Assembly (NCBI GenBank): GCA_022494885.1
Contig: JAGVSM010003732.1
Coordinates: 186,001-250,000 of the forward strand
Source: Micrasema longulum
Lineage: Eukaryota > Arthropoda > Insecta > Trichoptera > Brachycentridae
Direction: 5' to 3'
Length of the DNA stretch: 64,000 nt
Under the pieces are notes generated by a model. That model was given only the letters and a program-made list of their open reading frames with translations, had not been told where the DNA came from and searched no databases. The position numbers and the translations under genes were made by a program. This document shows positions 56,230-64,000 of this stretch, one piece after another (position 1 is the stretch's first letter; each line of letters opens with the position of its first letter).

Positions 56230-56725
56230 ATCCCACCATTTTCCTGTAGGGGTAGGCTGAGAGAATGGACCGCCCCACACGTCTATCCTGGCATATATTC
56301 CTAGCTTCTTCCACATTTATACATCTTGTCATCCATGCCCTTTGGTTCTGTCTGCTTTTGACATGACCAGACTAAAGATTTTGGTTTATCTGATCATGCG
56401 ACGTCGTCCTTGGTCATCCTCGTCTCACGTTACGGTTTATTTTCGCCATATATACTTGTTTTACCATTCTTTTGTCATCCATTTGTTCTATAAGATCAAA
56501 CCATCTCAGAGACTCTTTCATAATCTTATCAAGACTCAAATTTACACTCTCGCTTGATTTCATCATTTGTAACCCTGTCGTACATTGATTTCCCACACAT
56601 TCGTCTAATAGATTGCATTTCGACAGCGTTCTCTGCCAGGTCCATGCTTTACTTCTATACATAAGTGTTGGGACTAAAATCCCGTTGTGCACTCCCAGTT
56701 TAACTTCGATTGACTTATTCTTATA
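56230..56725 (-). pseudogene. RTE-like LINE C-terminal fragment, second subgroup
   Basis: Open for 92 codons on minus (56692-56414): MHNGILVPTLMYRSKAWTWQ (MYGSE region changed to MYRSK), a following CVGNQC block, MKESLRWFDLIEQMDDKRMV, KQVYMAKINRNVRRG. The remainder to 56230 is frame-broken but carries the family end (CCTGTAGGGGTAGGCTGAGA). Closest to 17690-18245. Confidence 0.75.
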
Positions 56726-56754
56726 AAGAATTTTTTTTATTTATTTTTTTTTAT

Positions 56755-57440
56755 TTTTTTTATTTAAATTTTATTGATAAACCCTTACGGGTTACATACA
56801 TTTAACAAAATATTTTCACTTTTAAAATTCAAATTCTACTGTTAATAATAATATTTTTAACATCTTTTGTAAATGTTGCCTGAGTCTTTTGTTTAGTTTT
56901 GTCTGGTAGTTTATTGTATAATTTCAGTCCATGGTTTATAAGTCTCGATTGTCCTTTTCTCGTTTTAAAAGATTGTATATGATATTTTCTGATATTCTCG
57001 TATTGTGTTCATGTTTACTACAATTTTTTTCAAGTTTTAATTCTTCGTCTACAATTACATCAGTGGCTAATTTATGAATAAATTTTCAAGATTCTAGTCT
57101 AAAGAGTTCAGTTACGTTTAATTGTTTAGTTTGTTCAAAAAATTCTTTAGTTGCTGTTAGATAGGGAAGGTCATATACTAACTTTAATATTTTATTTTGC
57201 TGTCTTTGTAGTCTGTTTATGTCATTTTGATATCCTGTTCCCCATAGTAGTTGCATATAACATATTTTAGTTTTAACATATGCTTCATACATTAAATTGT
57301 TTTCCTTTATTGGAACAAAGTTTTTGATTTTAAAAAATAGACTCGATAAAGTTGTCACTTTGCTAATTAAATTGTTGATATGAATTGTCCATGTCAATTG
57401 TCTGTCTATTGTTAGTCCTAAATATTTATTACTATGCTCA
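56755..57440 (-). pseudogene. LINE RT C-terminal fragment (relative of 15045-15625)
   Basis: On minus: an NKYLGLTIDRQLTWTIHI block at about 57430-57375, then an open 103-codon stretch with SLFFKIKNFVPIKENNLMYE, AYVKTKICYMQLLWGTGYQN, DINRLQRQQNKILKLVYDLP and TKEFFEQTKQLNVTELFRLE. A stop at about 57086 is followed by readable remains to AACCCTTACGGGTTACA (56777). 5'-truncated at the YLG block, so without RT active site. Confidence 0.75.
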
Positions 57441-57690
57441 GTGCACCGTTTATTTAGTTGCTCAAATTCACTCTCCTTTCAACATCTTTTTCAACTCTTC
57501 TGGAGGATAGATTAAAAGGAAAGACGAGATATTTCTGTTAATGTGATTCAAACAGAGGCAGACAGGATAGAACGCTATATCACTCTTCTTTATACATACC
57601 TAGCTTTCTTTACATTCATACATCGTCTCATGCACGCGCTCCAATTATTCAGAGTTTTGACATGTCCATCTTCAAGTATTTGTTAAAATT
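57441..57690 (-). pseudogene. Two small LINE fragments side by side
   Basis: 57500-57562 matches the LFKSR.KKHL end of the 51-kb LINE (antisense GACGAGATATTTCTGTTAAT, GATTCAAACAGAG). 57563-57685 is the end of an RTE-like element (CAGACAGGATAGAACGCTAT to TTCAAGTATTTGTTAAAATT). Both are minus. Confidence 0.6.
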
Positions 57691-57882
57691 GGTAATGCCT
57701 AATCTTTCAATCTGAAGAATACAGTTCTGAGTATAATATAGAACCAGAACTTCAGTTAGTTTTCGATTAACTTTCAAAGCACTGAACTCTGTCGAAATCA
57801 ATTCTAAATTAACCTCGGAGTGCCTACGAGCGCTTGATTGTCTCGGTGAATGTAACAGCGTGACATTAATTTGGGTACCTGG

Positions 57883-58375
57883 GGCTCAATCACAAATGAC
57901 TATCGACGTGCTAAAAAACGTGCTAAATATTTGAGCGATCACAACGAACAATTATAAACACGCTGAAGTTATCGCGGTCGCGTTGCAAAACGCCAAACGC
58001 CTTCAACAATTGTTTAGTTTAAAAGCTTTCTCAATTTGATTCAAAACAAATAAATAGCATGATAAATTGTGAACAAAAAATAAAACTAAATTATTTTACT
58101 TACAGTTTAGGAATATTCTCCATATTTACAAGGGTAAAATTCAAATATGTGATTGATTATGCGTTGCAAAACGTAAATATTTTGAATTTTGACATTTAAT
58201 ATTAGGTGTTGCCAAGCATCAAGTTGAAGTATGACAATATTAAAAAAATATAATAATCCCGATCGATAACTTCCACGGATGTTTCATTGTGACCGCGCGT
58301 ACGATAAACAACCACGGTGAAAAATTGTTATCACGCCGCTAATTAGCACGTCGATAGTCATTTGTGATTGTGCTG
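57883..58375. mobile_element. 493-bp element with perfect 28-bp TIRs
   Basis: The left TIR at 57887-57914 (CAATCACAAATGACTATCGA..) is the exact reverse complement of 58343-58370. CTGG flanks both sides (57879-57882 and 58376-58379) as a candidate target duplication. No coding, so non-autonomous. CG-containing sub-terminal blocks (ATCGCGGTCGCGTTG, TGACCGCGCGTACG) are partly mirrored. The superfamily is undetermined. Confidence 0.85.
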
Positions 58376-58709
58376 CTGGACACTCAAACATCGACGGTAA
58401 CGAGGCAGCTGATGAATTGGCAAGGCTGGGAGCTGAGACAGCCCCGATAGGCCCTGAACCCTACTGTGGGTTACCTAAATGTGCTGCTCGTCATGAGTTT
58501 AGATAGTGGGCGAGGAAGCAGAGCGTTATGCTCTGGCAGAATGTACCTGGTCAGCACCATGCGAAGGAACCGATAAAAGGGCACTCGTAAAGTTTTGCTT
58601 TTTACCTAATAAAGCTCAGCCGAAATCAGGTGAAGGTTATTACTGGAGCCCGCCCAGGGCTCTGCAAATTGAACACCGTGCTAGAATGAACCTTTCGGAA
58701 CTTCTAGAT

Positions 58710-59735
58710 TTATTTATTTTTATATACGCCCAATGAGCATTTTTAAGGACATATTTATACATAGAAAATTGTTATAGCGGAAAGTAGAAAGACACGCTGG
58801 TATATAGTAAACTTAGTGGGAGTAGAACCGGGAGAGAGGTGTTTATAATTGAATTTGATTCAGTGATCGTTTGAAAGACAACTATTTGTCAAATAAATCA
58901 AACCTGGTATGTTTGTTGGCAGACCTAAGAATTCTGGACATAGGGGAATGAAAACCATAGTAAGTTCTATGATTATAGGTATGAAAGAGTAGGTGTTGGG
59001 ATATTTAATTTTATTGAGCTCAGTAGTTCAGGCCCATCAAATAGTGAGTTGAGAATTTTAAATAGGACTAGAAAGTCGGATTTTTTTTGACGGTCATGAA
59101 GAAAAGTTATATTTAAGCTAGTTTCAAACTCATTATACGTATATCGGTATCTGGATAAGCTCAACCTCCAGCCCATCTTTCATAAAAATCAATGTTGGAC
59201 TGATTCAATATTTTTTTATGTGAACATCATAATATACCAGATAACAAAGGAATACTCTAGGTGCGGGTGAACAAGGGAACAGAAGAGAGTTTTAAGGGTA
59301 TAGATATTTTTGAAGTCAGTTGTACTTCTGTTAATAAATCTAAGGAGTTTTAAGAATTTATTAAAAACATGTTCAATGTGAATTGTATAAAAAGTTTAGT
59401 GTCAATTGTAATACCCAAATCTCGTATACTAGACACAGATGATAATATTTCATCGTTCAAAGAGTAGTCGTATATAATTGGATTTTCCAGACGAAAAAAT
59501 TTCATAACCTTGCACTTAAATTGAAATGTAGATTATTGGATAAGCACCAGGTGCAAAAAGACAGTAAACCAGATAGATTGTAATAGTGTTCAATCAAAAG
59601 CGTTATCAATCTGTTTGAGAATCTTATTGTCGTCAGAAAATAGCCAAATTGATGAAGTAAGAAAAATATTTTTTTGTTCATTGATGAATAGATTGAATAG
59701 CAAAGGAGCAAGGTGAGCACCCTGTGGTACACTAG
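58710..59735 (-). pseudogene. Jockey-like LINE inserted in the RNase H LINE
   Basis: On minus: SVPQGAHLAPLLFNLFINE (59727-59672; the RT GVPQG block with a changed end), FSDDNKIL (about 59645), a DLGITIDTKLF block (about 59430), WRLSLSRYRYTYNEFETSLN (59173 on), and a terminal MSRILRSANKHTRFDLF (about 58950). The antisense A-rich tail TTTATTTATTTTTATA lies at 58709-58724. TAGAT flanks both ends (58705-58709 and 59736-59740), consistent with target-site duplication. 5'-truncated just before GVPQG. Confidence 0.85.
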
Positions 59736-60040
59736 TAGATGTAGTTTATTCAGTGAAGATAAGGATACACCAATGCGCATTATATGTGAATGTGAATGTG
59801 AATCTTTGCATCTTAAAAGGAGCCTCATTCTCGGGGAACCACTGGTTAAACCTGAGGACGTTAAAAATCTCGCCCCCTATCGAGGTTTAGCAAAATGTAA
59901 ACTCTCGCTTCCGCACAGTAGCCAGGCTCTTATAAACCTGGGCTTGGAGGACAAGAACTATTCACGGGAACCCGTCACAATAAATCTTCACCGGTCGCAG
60001 TGACGTCAGGAGCATGCAAAGTACTGACCCCACCACCAAG

Positions 60041-60998
60041 AATAAGAATAAGTGTTCACTATGAAAAGTAAACAATAAACAAATAATTAAATTGAAAAAG
60101 CACTGTTTTCATAATTTATATAACTATATCCACAAATAAGTATTACAATACACGTTATGTATACAAATCCAGAAAGAAAAATTCTAAAAAGTTTAATCTA
60201 AAAAATATTCTACCTCTTTCTCTTCCTACGAGTCTTCCATGGTAATTTCAACCTTCTGAGAATCATTCTAATCCTGCTGAGCTCAAATAAGGACTACGGA
60301 TTTTAAGGAAGTCAGAAGCTCTGGTGCTAGGTATCGGCTGATTTAAATACGAAATTCTATCAAAGCGTATAAAAATAATATAGTTTACGTATCTTTGTAG
60401 GAGCAAAAGGCAAAAGTCCAATAGATTGCTTTGAGAACTAGCCTTTGTTATTTCCATTGACGTCTTTTCTTATTTAAAACAGATACTTACAATACACGCC
60501 CTGGTACGGTAATACATATTTGTGTATTTTTATTATAATTTCACACCAAAATTTCCTTATTTCCCTAGAAACAAATTGGAATATAAAATATGTAAAGATA
60601 AATTCTATCGACTTTTTAGCGTAAACATGATCATAAAATAAACATTCAATACGCAATTTAAATAAAAAGCATTTCAGTTTCCTTATTTTTAGCATAAATA
60701 TGTATTATTATTATACGTTTAATTCCGATACAATGTTCAAACATTTTGAAGAATTTTAAAAAAACAAAACTATTGATTTACCTAAAATGGATTTTTTTTT
60801 TATGTACCTACCTACTTTTGAAGTGATATTCAATGACTTTATGAGTAGTTTTAAGTATATCCTCTGAGCATCACTAATATTTAAAAGGCTTAAATTTAAA
60901 AATTACAATAAAATACCGACCGGTTCCTGTATAAGTAAGATTAATTGCACTAAGTTCTGCTATCGTACGTAGCTAATGCAATTTAAAATTTATTTAGA
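60041..60998. other. Unassigned AT-rich sequence
   Basis: Short minus frames are unrecognised. No repeat copies. Confidence 0.35.
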
Positions 60999-61331
60999 TT
61001 AACATATTACAACGGAGATGAAGAGCATTTTAGAGAATGGAATATATGTAGAAGTCCAGGCATCCAAGGGGCTTATGACATATCATTGGCTGGTTTAAGT
61101 GGCCACTTAACACAAATCAACATTCACCATTCTACCTATATTTAAACATTTTTATTCTTTCATCTATGACGTTTGTGAATTTAAAGAGCTGAAACCTTAA
61201 TTGATGCGGGTGAAATTAATTTAATTGAATTATTTTACCTACAAACAAGTACTAGGCAACTCCTGAAAATATTTTTCAATTTTTAAACTTCTTCTTGGAC
61301 TAAGTGGATTTATCAAAAAAAATGGTAGAGA
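60999..61331 (+). mobile_element. Fold-back element copy
   Basis: TTAACATATTACAACGGAGA, TCATTGGCTGGTTTAAGTGG, CACTTAACACAAATC, GATGCGGGTGAAATTAATTT and AGTGGATTTATC follow family order. The small CATCTGTTGATG block is shortened. Confidence 0.7.
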
Positions 61332-61684
61332 TGGACTGAATTCAACCCCCTAGGGAGCTGTTAATATTAACATATTAAAACAGAGATGAAGAACATTTTA
61401 GAGAATAGAATATAGAAAGCTAGGCATCCACAGGGCTTATGACCTGTCATTGGCTGGTTTAAGTGTCTTCAGCTCTTTAATTTCGCAAAAGTTAACAAAT
61501 GAAAGAATTGATGGAATATAAATGTTCAAACATAGGCAGAATGGTGAATGTTACACAGTGTGTAAAGTGGCCACTTCAACTTGCCAATGACTAGACTTTA
61601 ATATTACCTTATCTTAAATGTTTTTCATATCTGTTGTGATATTTTAATATTTCACAGCTTCCCAGGAAGTTGAATCCAGTCCAG
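61332..61684. mobile_element. Fold-back element, composite palindrome
   Basis: GACTGAATTCAACCCCCTAG and GGAGCTGT at 61332-61361 are mirrored by CACAGCTTCCCAGGAAGTTG and AATCCAGTCC at 61655-61684. TTAACATATTAAAACAGAGA (61367) is mirrored by TATCTGTTGTGATATTTTAA near 61648. The two half-elements meet at about 61465 with loss of the middle. Begins directly after the preceding copy. Confidence 0.7.
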
Positions 61685-61734
61685 TGAAATTGTAAAATAA
61701 AATAAAAAATAATTTTTCCCCTAATATTTTTCTC

Positions 61735-61875
61735 GATGTTTCTTTTTCGGAATTCAACGTAGCCTCACTTCTCATCTTTCCAGCTATCCCTGTGCAAAAA
61801 TCACGTCAATCGGTCTCTCCGTTGCGACGTGATGAAAGCACAAACAAACAGACAAATACACGTTCGCATTTATAA
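61735..61875 (+). repeat. Retroelement 3' end of common insect type
   Basis: GTGCAAAAATCACGTCAATC, GGTCTCTCCGTTGCGACGTG and ACAAACAGACAAATACACGT then TTCGCATTTATAATATTTAT have the form of many lepidopteran dispersed-repeat ends; this is from general familiarity, as no second copy is in the window. Confidence 0.5.
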
Positions 61876-62000
61876 TATTTATTTATTTATATATCAACGG
61901 CTCAAAGAACCTTATACAGTAGAAACTGTTACAGAATCATCTCAGCAGTGAACAATTCATTATGTAATGTATAATATGAAATATAAGTATATAATTTAAC
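61876..62000 (-). mobile_element. LINE 3' tail fragment
   Basis: ATTTATTTATTTATATATCA then ACGGCTCAAAGAACCTTATA is an antisense A-rich tail plus a short GC-richer terminal block, as at 1797, 6078 and 42600. Confidence 0.4.
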
Positions 62001-62545
62001 TGAATAATTAAAACTAAAGAAATTAGTTCAAGTAAAATAACAATGTAAAATTGAGAATAATTTAACACAAACATTTAGTGGATAGTATTTAGCTAGGTAA
62101 TAATAAAAAAGAAAAATAATGCTACAATAATACTTTATAAATAATACGTTTTTGCGATCAATATGAAAACTTAAATAATCTTAATAACACCTTTATTCTA
62201 TCAGTTGGTTGGAAGAAGTTGAAATTTGGCAATAAATCTACAAATGTGTTATTTATATATAAAGAAATAAACAAAAATACGCAGACACGAAATAATATAT
62301 TTTTAAATAAATTCATTCCTTTTCTAAAAAATAACGAGTGAGATTACATTTTAATATTAGTGTGGATCGTTATTTTTTTCTTGTATTTTTTAAATCTATT
62401 TGTTTGCACGCGCATTTCATTATGACTAAGAACAGTGAGAACTAAAATTGAAAGCACATGTGCCATGTGGTGCGTTGCGGTGCATGGATTGCGTTTGTAC
62501 TGAGTGCAGAGTGCTGACTAGAGAATTCATTTTGTTTTATTTTGT
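62001..62545. other. AT-rich sequence with one LINE tail crumb
   Basis: TCTATCAGTTGGTTGGAAGA and AATTTGGCAATAA (62198-62235) match the 51-kb LINE 3' end, plus orientation. 62450-62530 is GC-richer and unassigned. Confidence 0.4.
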
Positions 62546-62798
62546 GTGTATAACATGCACGTGTTTCATATGTTCACTACTGCATTTATTATTGAAGAGT
62601 ATTCAGTGATTGCTAATTTTAGCTCAAATCGCGTAATGACTAATTTGAAGTACCAATCTGTTCAAAATATTTATAATCGATATTTCTGTGGCCTAGATCT
62701 AAAGGGACGAATTTCGCAAATTGCAATATTACAAGAAAGTCAATTTTCGTGATATAGACAAATGAGAAGAAACGTTCCACACATATATACATATACGG
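62546..62798 (+). other. Unrecognised 68-codon open frame
   Basis: Open from 62546 to 62752 (MYNMHVFHMFTTAFIIEEYS..). No recognised domain, no copy. Could be chance. Confidence 0.15.
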
Positions 62799-63636
62799 GT
62801 AAACGTCGTTTTACGCTGGGGTTCCGTTCCGAGAGACACCGGTGTAAAATGAAAACAAATATAATGGAAGTAAACCAGTCTAACGATGTCGGTCACGACG
62901 AAACCCGGTCACTGGTAAAAAAAAATTATAAATAAAAGTGGGATGAAACTATAAAGAATTATTTTTATAATTTATTTATTTAAAAAAAAAAAAAAGAAAT
63001 ATATGCGTTCTTAAGATTAACCCAAATATTTCATTTTGAGGGCCATTTTCAACACAGACCTTTGGTCCGTGAGTCCGAGACACTAGCCACAGGACCACAA
63101 CCCGATTTAGGATAATGGAAGATATAAGGTTAGGTTCCGTGTCAAAATTCTAAGAACTATCTAACATGTTTATTTAATATATATTCAAAATAAATTATAA
63201 ATGTATGTAATAGATTCAGTTTTAATTTTTCTTGATATAAATAATGATTTTTTTTTTAAATTAAATTTTCACACTTTTTTAAGAAAACATCTAATTTTAT
63301 TTGCTTTGATTGTTGCTTCCTTTCTTGCATTATCATAGCATAAACTACAAATATTTGAAAATTATTTTAATTTTAATAATAAAAAAATATACCTAATCGT
63401 ACATTTTTATTTTTCTGAAAAACAAAACTAACTTGGAAACAATTTCACATACACAATAGGCTGCTCGCGCACAAGGTAATAAAATAAAACAGCGGGTAAA
63501 AGTGTGTCTGCTATTAGGATTGCGGCGCCTACTGTCGTCTTGTGCCGGCTGAACCGGGGAATCTCACGCCGCCGCCGGCACCAACCAGCGTAATTGTAAA
63601 TCGGCGTTAATCGAACCGGCGCAAAACGACGTTTAC
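62799..63636. mobile_element. Candidate 838-bp element with inverted ends
   Basis: GTAAACGTCGTTTTACGCTG at 62799 and CGGCGCAAAACGACGTTTAC ending at 63636 pair at 19 of 21 positions, and similarity fades inward. The right inner part is CG-rich (CGCCGCCGGCACC, 63569). It holds a single arm of the MITE family at its left (62872-62971) and SINE crumbs near 63091. No coding that I recognise. No target duplication was established. Confidence 0.5.
62872..62971. mobile_element. Single arm of the 51.7-kb MITE family
   Basis: AACGATGTCGGTCACGACGA, AACCCGGTCACTGGTAAAAA and GTGGGATGAAACTATAAAGA match the reverse complement of the left arm of 51717-52076. The partner arm is missing. Confidence 0.75.
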
Positions 63637-63656
63637 TTGTATGTATGTATGAAATA

Positions 63657-64000
63657 CGAGCCGTATCCAGAAAGTAAAAAAAATGTTTGACCCTCGTGCT
63701 GTGAGAATTTTTTTCCAAAAGTTGGCAACACTGATTGGTAGGGAGCGTATCCTGAACACAACGAGTATCGGCGATCCTCGTTAGTACCCAAACTTGCCTC
63801 GTAGTGTTAGTTTTTCTGAAAGATGCTAATACGAAATCCCCCCCAGTGCGAGGTGCATGCTGTCATAAGGTTCCTTCTCAAGGAAGGAAAAACTCCGACT
63901 GAAATTTTCGCATGGATCAAAACTGTTCATGGCGGATTTTCTGATCTCCATTGTGACTGGTGATGAAATATGGGTGGCTCTTTAGACCCCTGACAAAAAA
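63657..64000 (+). mobile_element. Mariner-type transposon, internally deleted, cut by window edge
   Basis: A TA (63655-63656) precedes CGAGCCGTATCCAGAAAGTA, a plausible left terminus. From ATG at 63823 the frame gives NPPQCEVHAVIRFLLKEGK, the N-terminal helix-turn-helix start of mariner transposases. At about 63940 it jumps, with a frame change, to SIVTGDEIWV, a block that includes the first catalytic Asp and normally lies about 100 or more residues further on. A TAG follows at once. The DNA-binding half and part of the catalytic core are missing, so it cannot be autonomous. The right end is outside the window. Confidence 0.75.

Larger units (their letters stand above)
57745..60040 (+). pseudogene. 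R1/I-like LINE with RNase H, split by two insertions
   Basis: Three pieces in order. 57745-57882 gives ALNSVEINSKLTSECLRALD and TLIWVPG. 58376-58709 gives GHSNIDGNEAADELARLG, with the His and Asp expected near the RNase H active site, then a degenerate remainder with VKVITGARPGLCKLNT. 59736-60040 gives CSLFSEDKDTPMRIICEC and LILGEPLVKPEDVKNLAPYR, a zinc-binding-like C-terminus in which the second Cys has become Phe. The RNase H domain reads on in frame if the first insert and one duplicated target are skipped. Stops and a frameshift show it is dead. Confidence 0.8.

Noticed and set aside
58506..58736. 76-codon frame as an independent gene
   Set aside because: It is a shifted frame over the degenerate RNase H LINE.

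Overview
The window looks like intergenic or intronic nuclear DNA from an insect, most likely a moth or butterfly. It is strongly AT-rich, has no dense bacterial-type coding, and is packed with decayed copies of mobile elements. Most of these are 5'-truncated non-LTR retrotransposons (LINEs) of types abundant in Lepidoptera: RTE-like C-terminal domains carrying MYGSE and RWFGHVER motifs, Jockey-like and L2/CR1-like reverse transcriptase ends, and an R1/I-like RNase H fragment. There are also tRNA-derived SINEs, several families with terminal inverted repeats (TIRs), one probable copia-type solo LTR and an internally deleted mariner. The lepidopteran assignment is an inference from these families; no host gene was found to test it.

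Layout. 0-9 kb: a dispersed repeat with an internal duplication, two related LINE 3' ends (1.8 and 3.6 kb), RTE-like fragments (4.7 and 7.8-8.2 kb), an L2-like 3' tail (5.6 kb), a LINE C-terminal fragment (6.1-6.8 kb) and a CpG-rich patch (8.5 kb). 10-16 kb: an L2-like 3' tail with an internal four-unit tandem array, a Jockey-like RT fragment, an L2-like LINE, fold-back elements and another LINE end. 17-29 kb: RTE-like remains, more fold-back elements with striking palindromes near 20 kb, SINEs and LINE tails. 29-40 kb: SINEs, a solo LTR, and a LINE whose RT active site reads YAED instead of YADD. 40-51 kb: fold-back elements, a second TIR family and a pair of related coding-like repeats (48.6 and 53.3 kb). 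51-64 kb: a MITE with about 90-bp arms, an RT fragment with intact YADD, nested insertions near 54 kb, a three-layer nest at 57.7-60.0 kb and a mariner remnant running off the right edge.

I see no complete gene, intact tRNA, rRNA, CRISPR array or host operon. Every long reading frame I could assign belongs to a mobile element and is truncated or interrupted. A few locally GC-richer stretches without a recognised element (2.3, 8.5, 17.1, 38.1, 47.1, 53.6 and 55.9 kb) are the best places to look for host exons or promoters.

The most distinctive material is a family of palindromic fold-back elements (about ten copies, one with a 12-bp flanking direct repeat) and the readable order of nested insertions at 57.7-60.0, 54.0-54.7 and 38.6-39.1 kb. 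I found no evidence of a new cellular system; the novelty, if any, lies in non-autonomous mobile elements.
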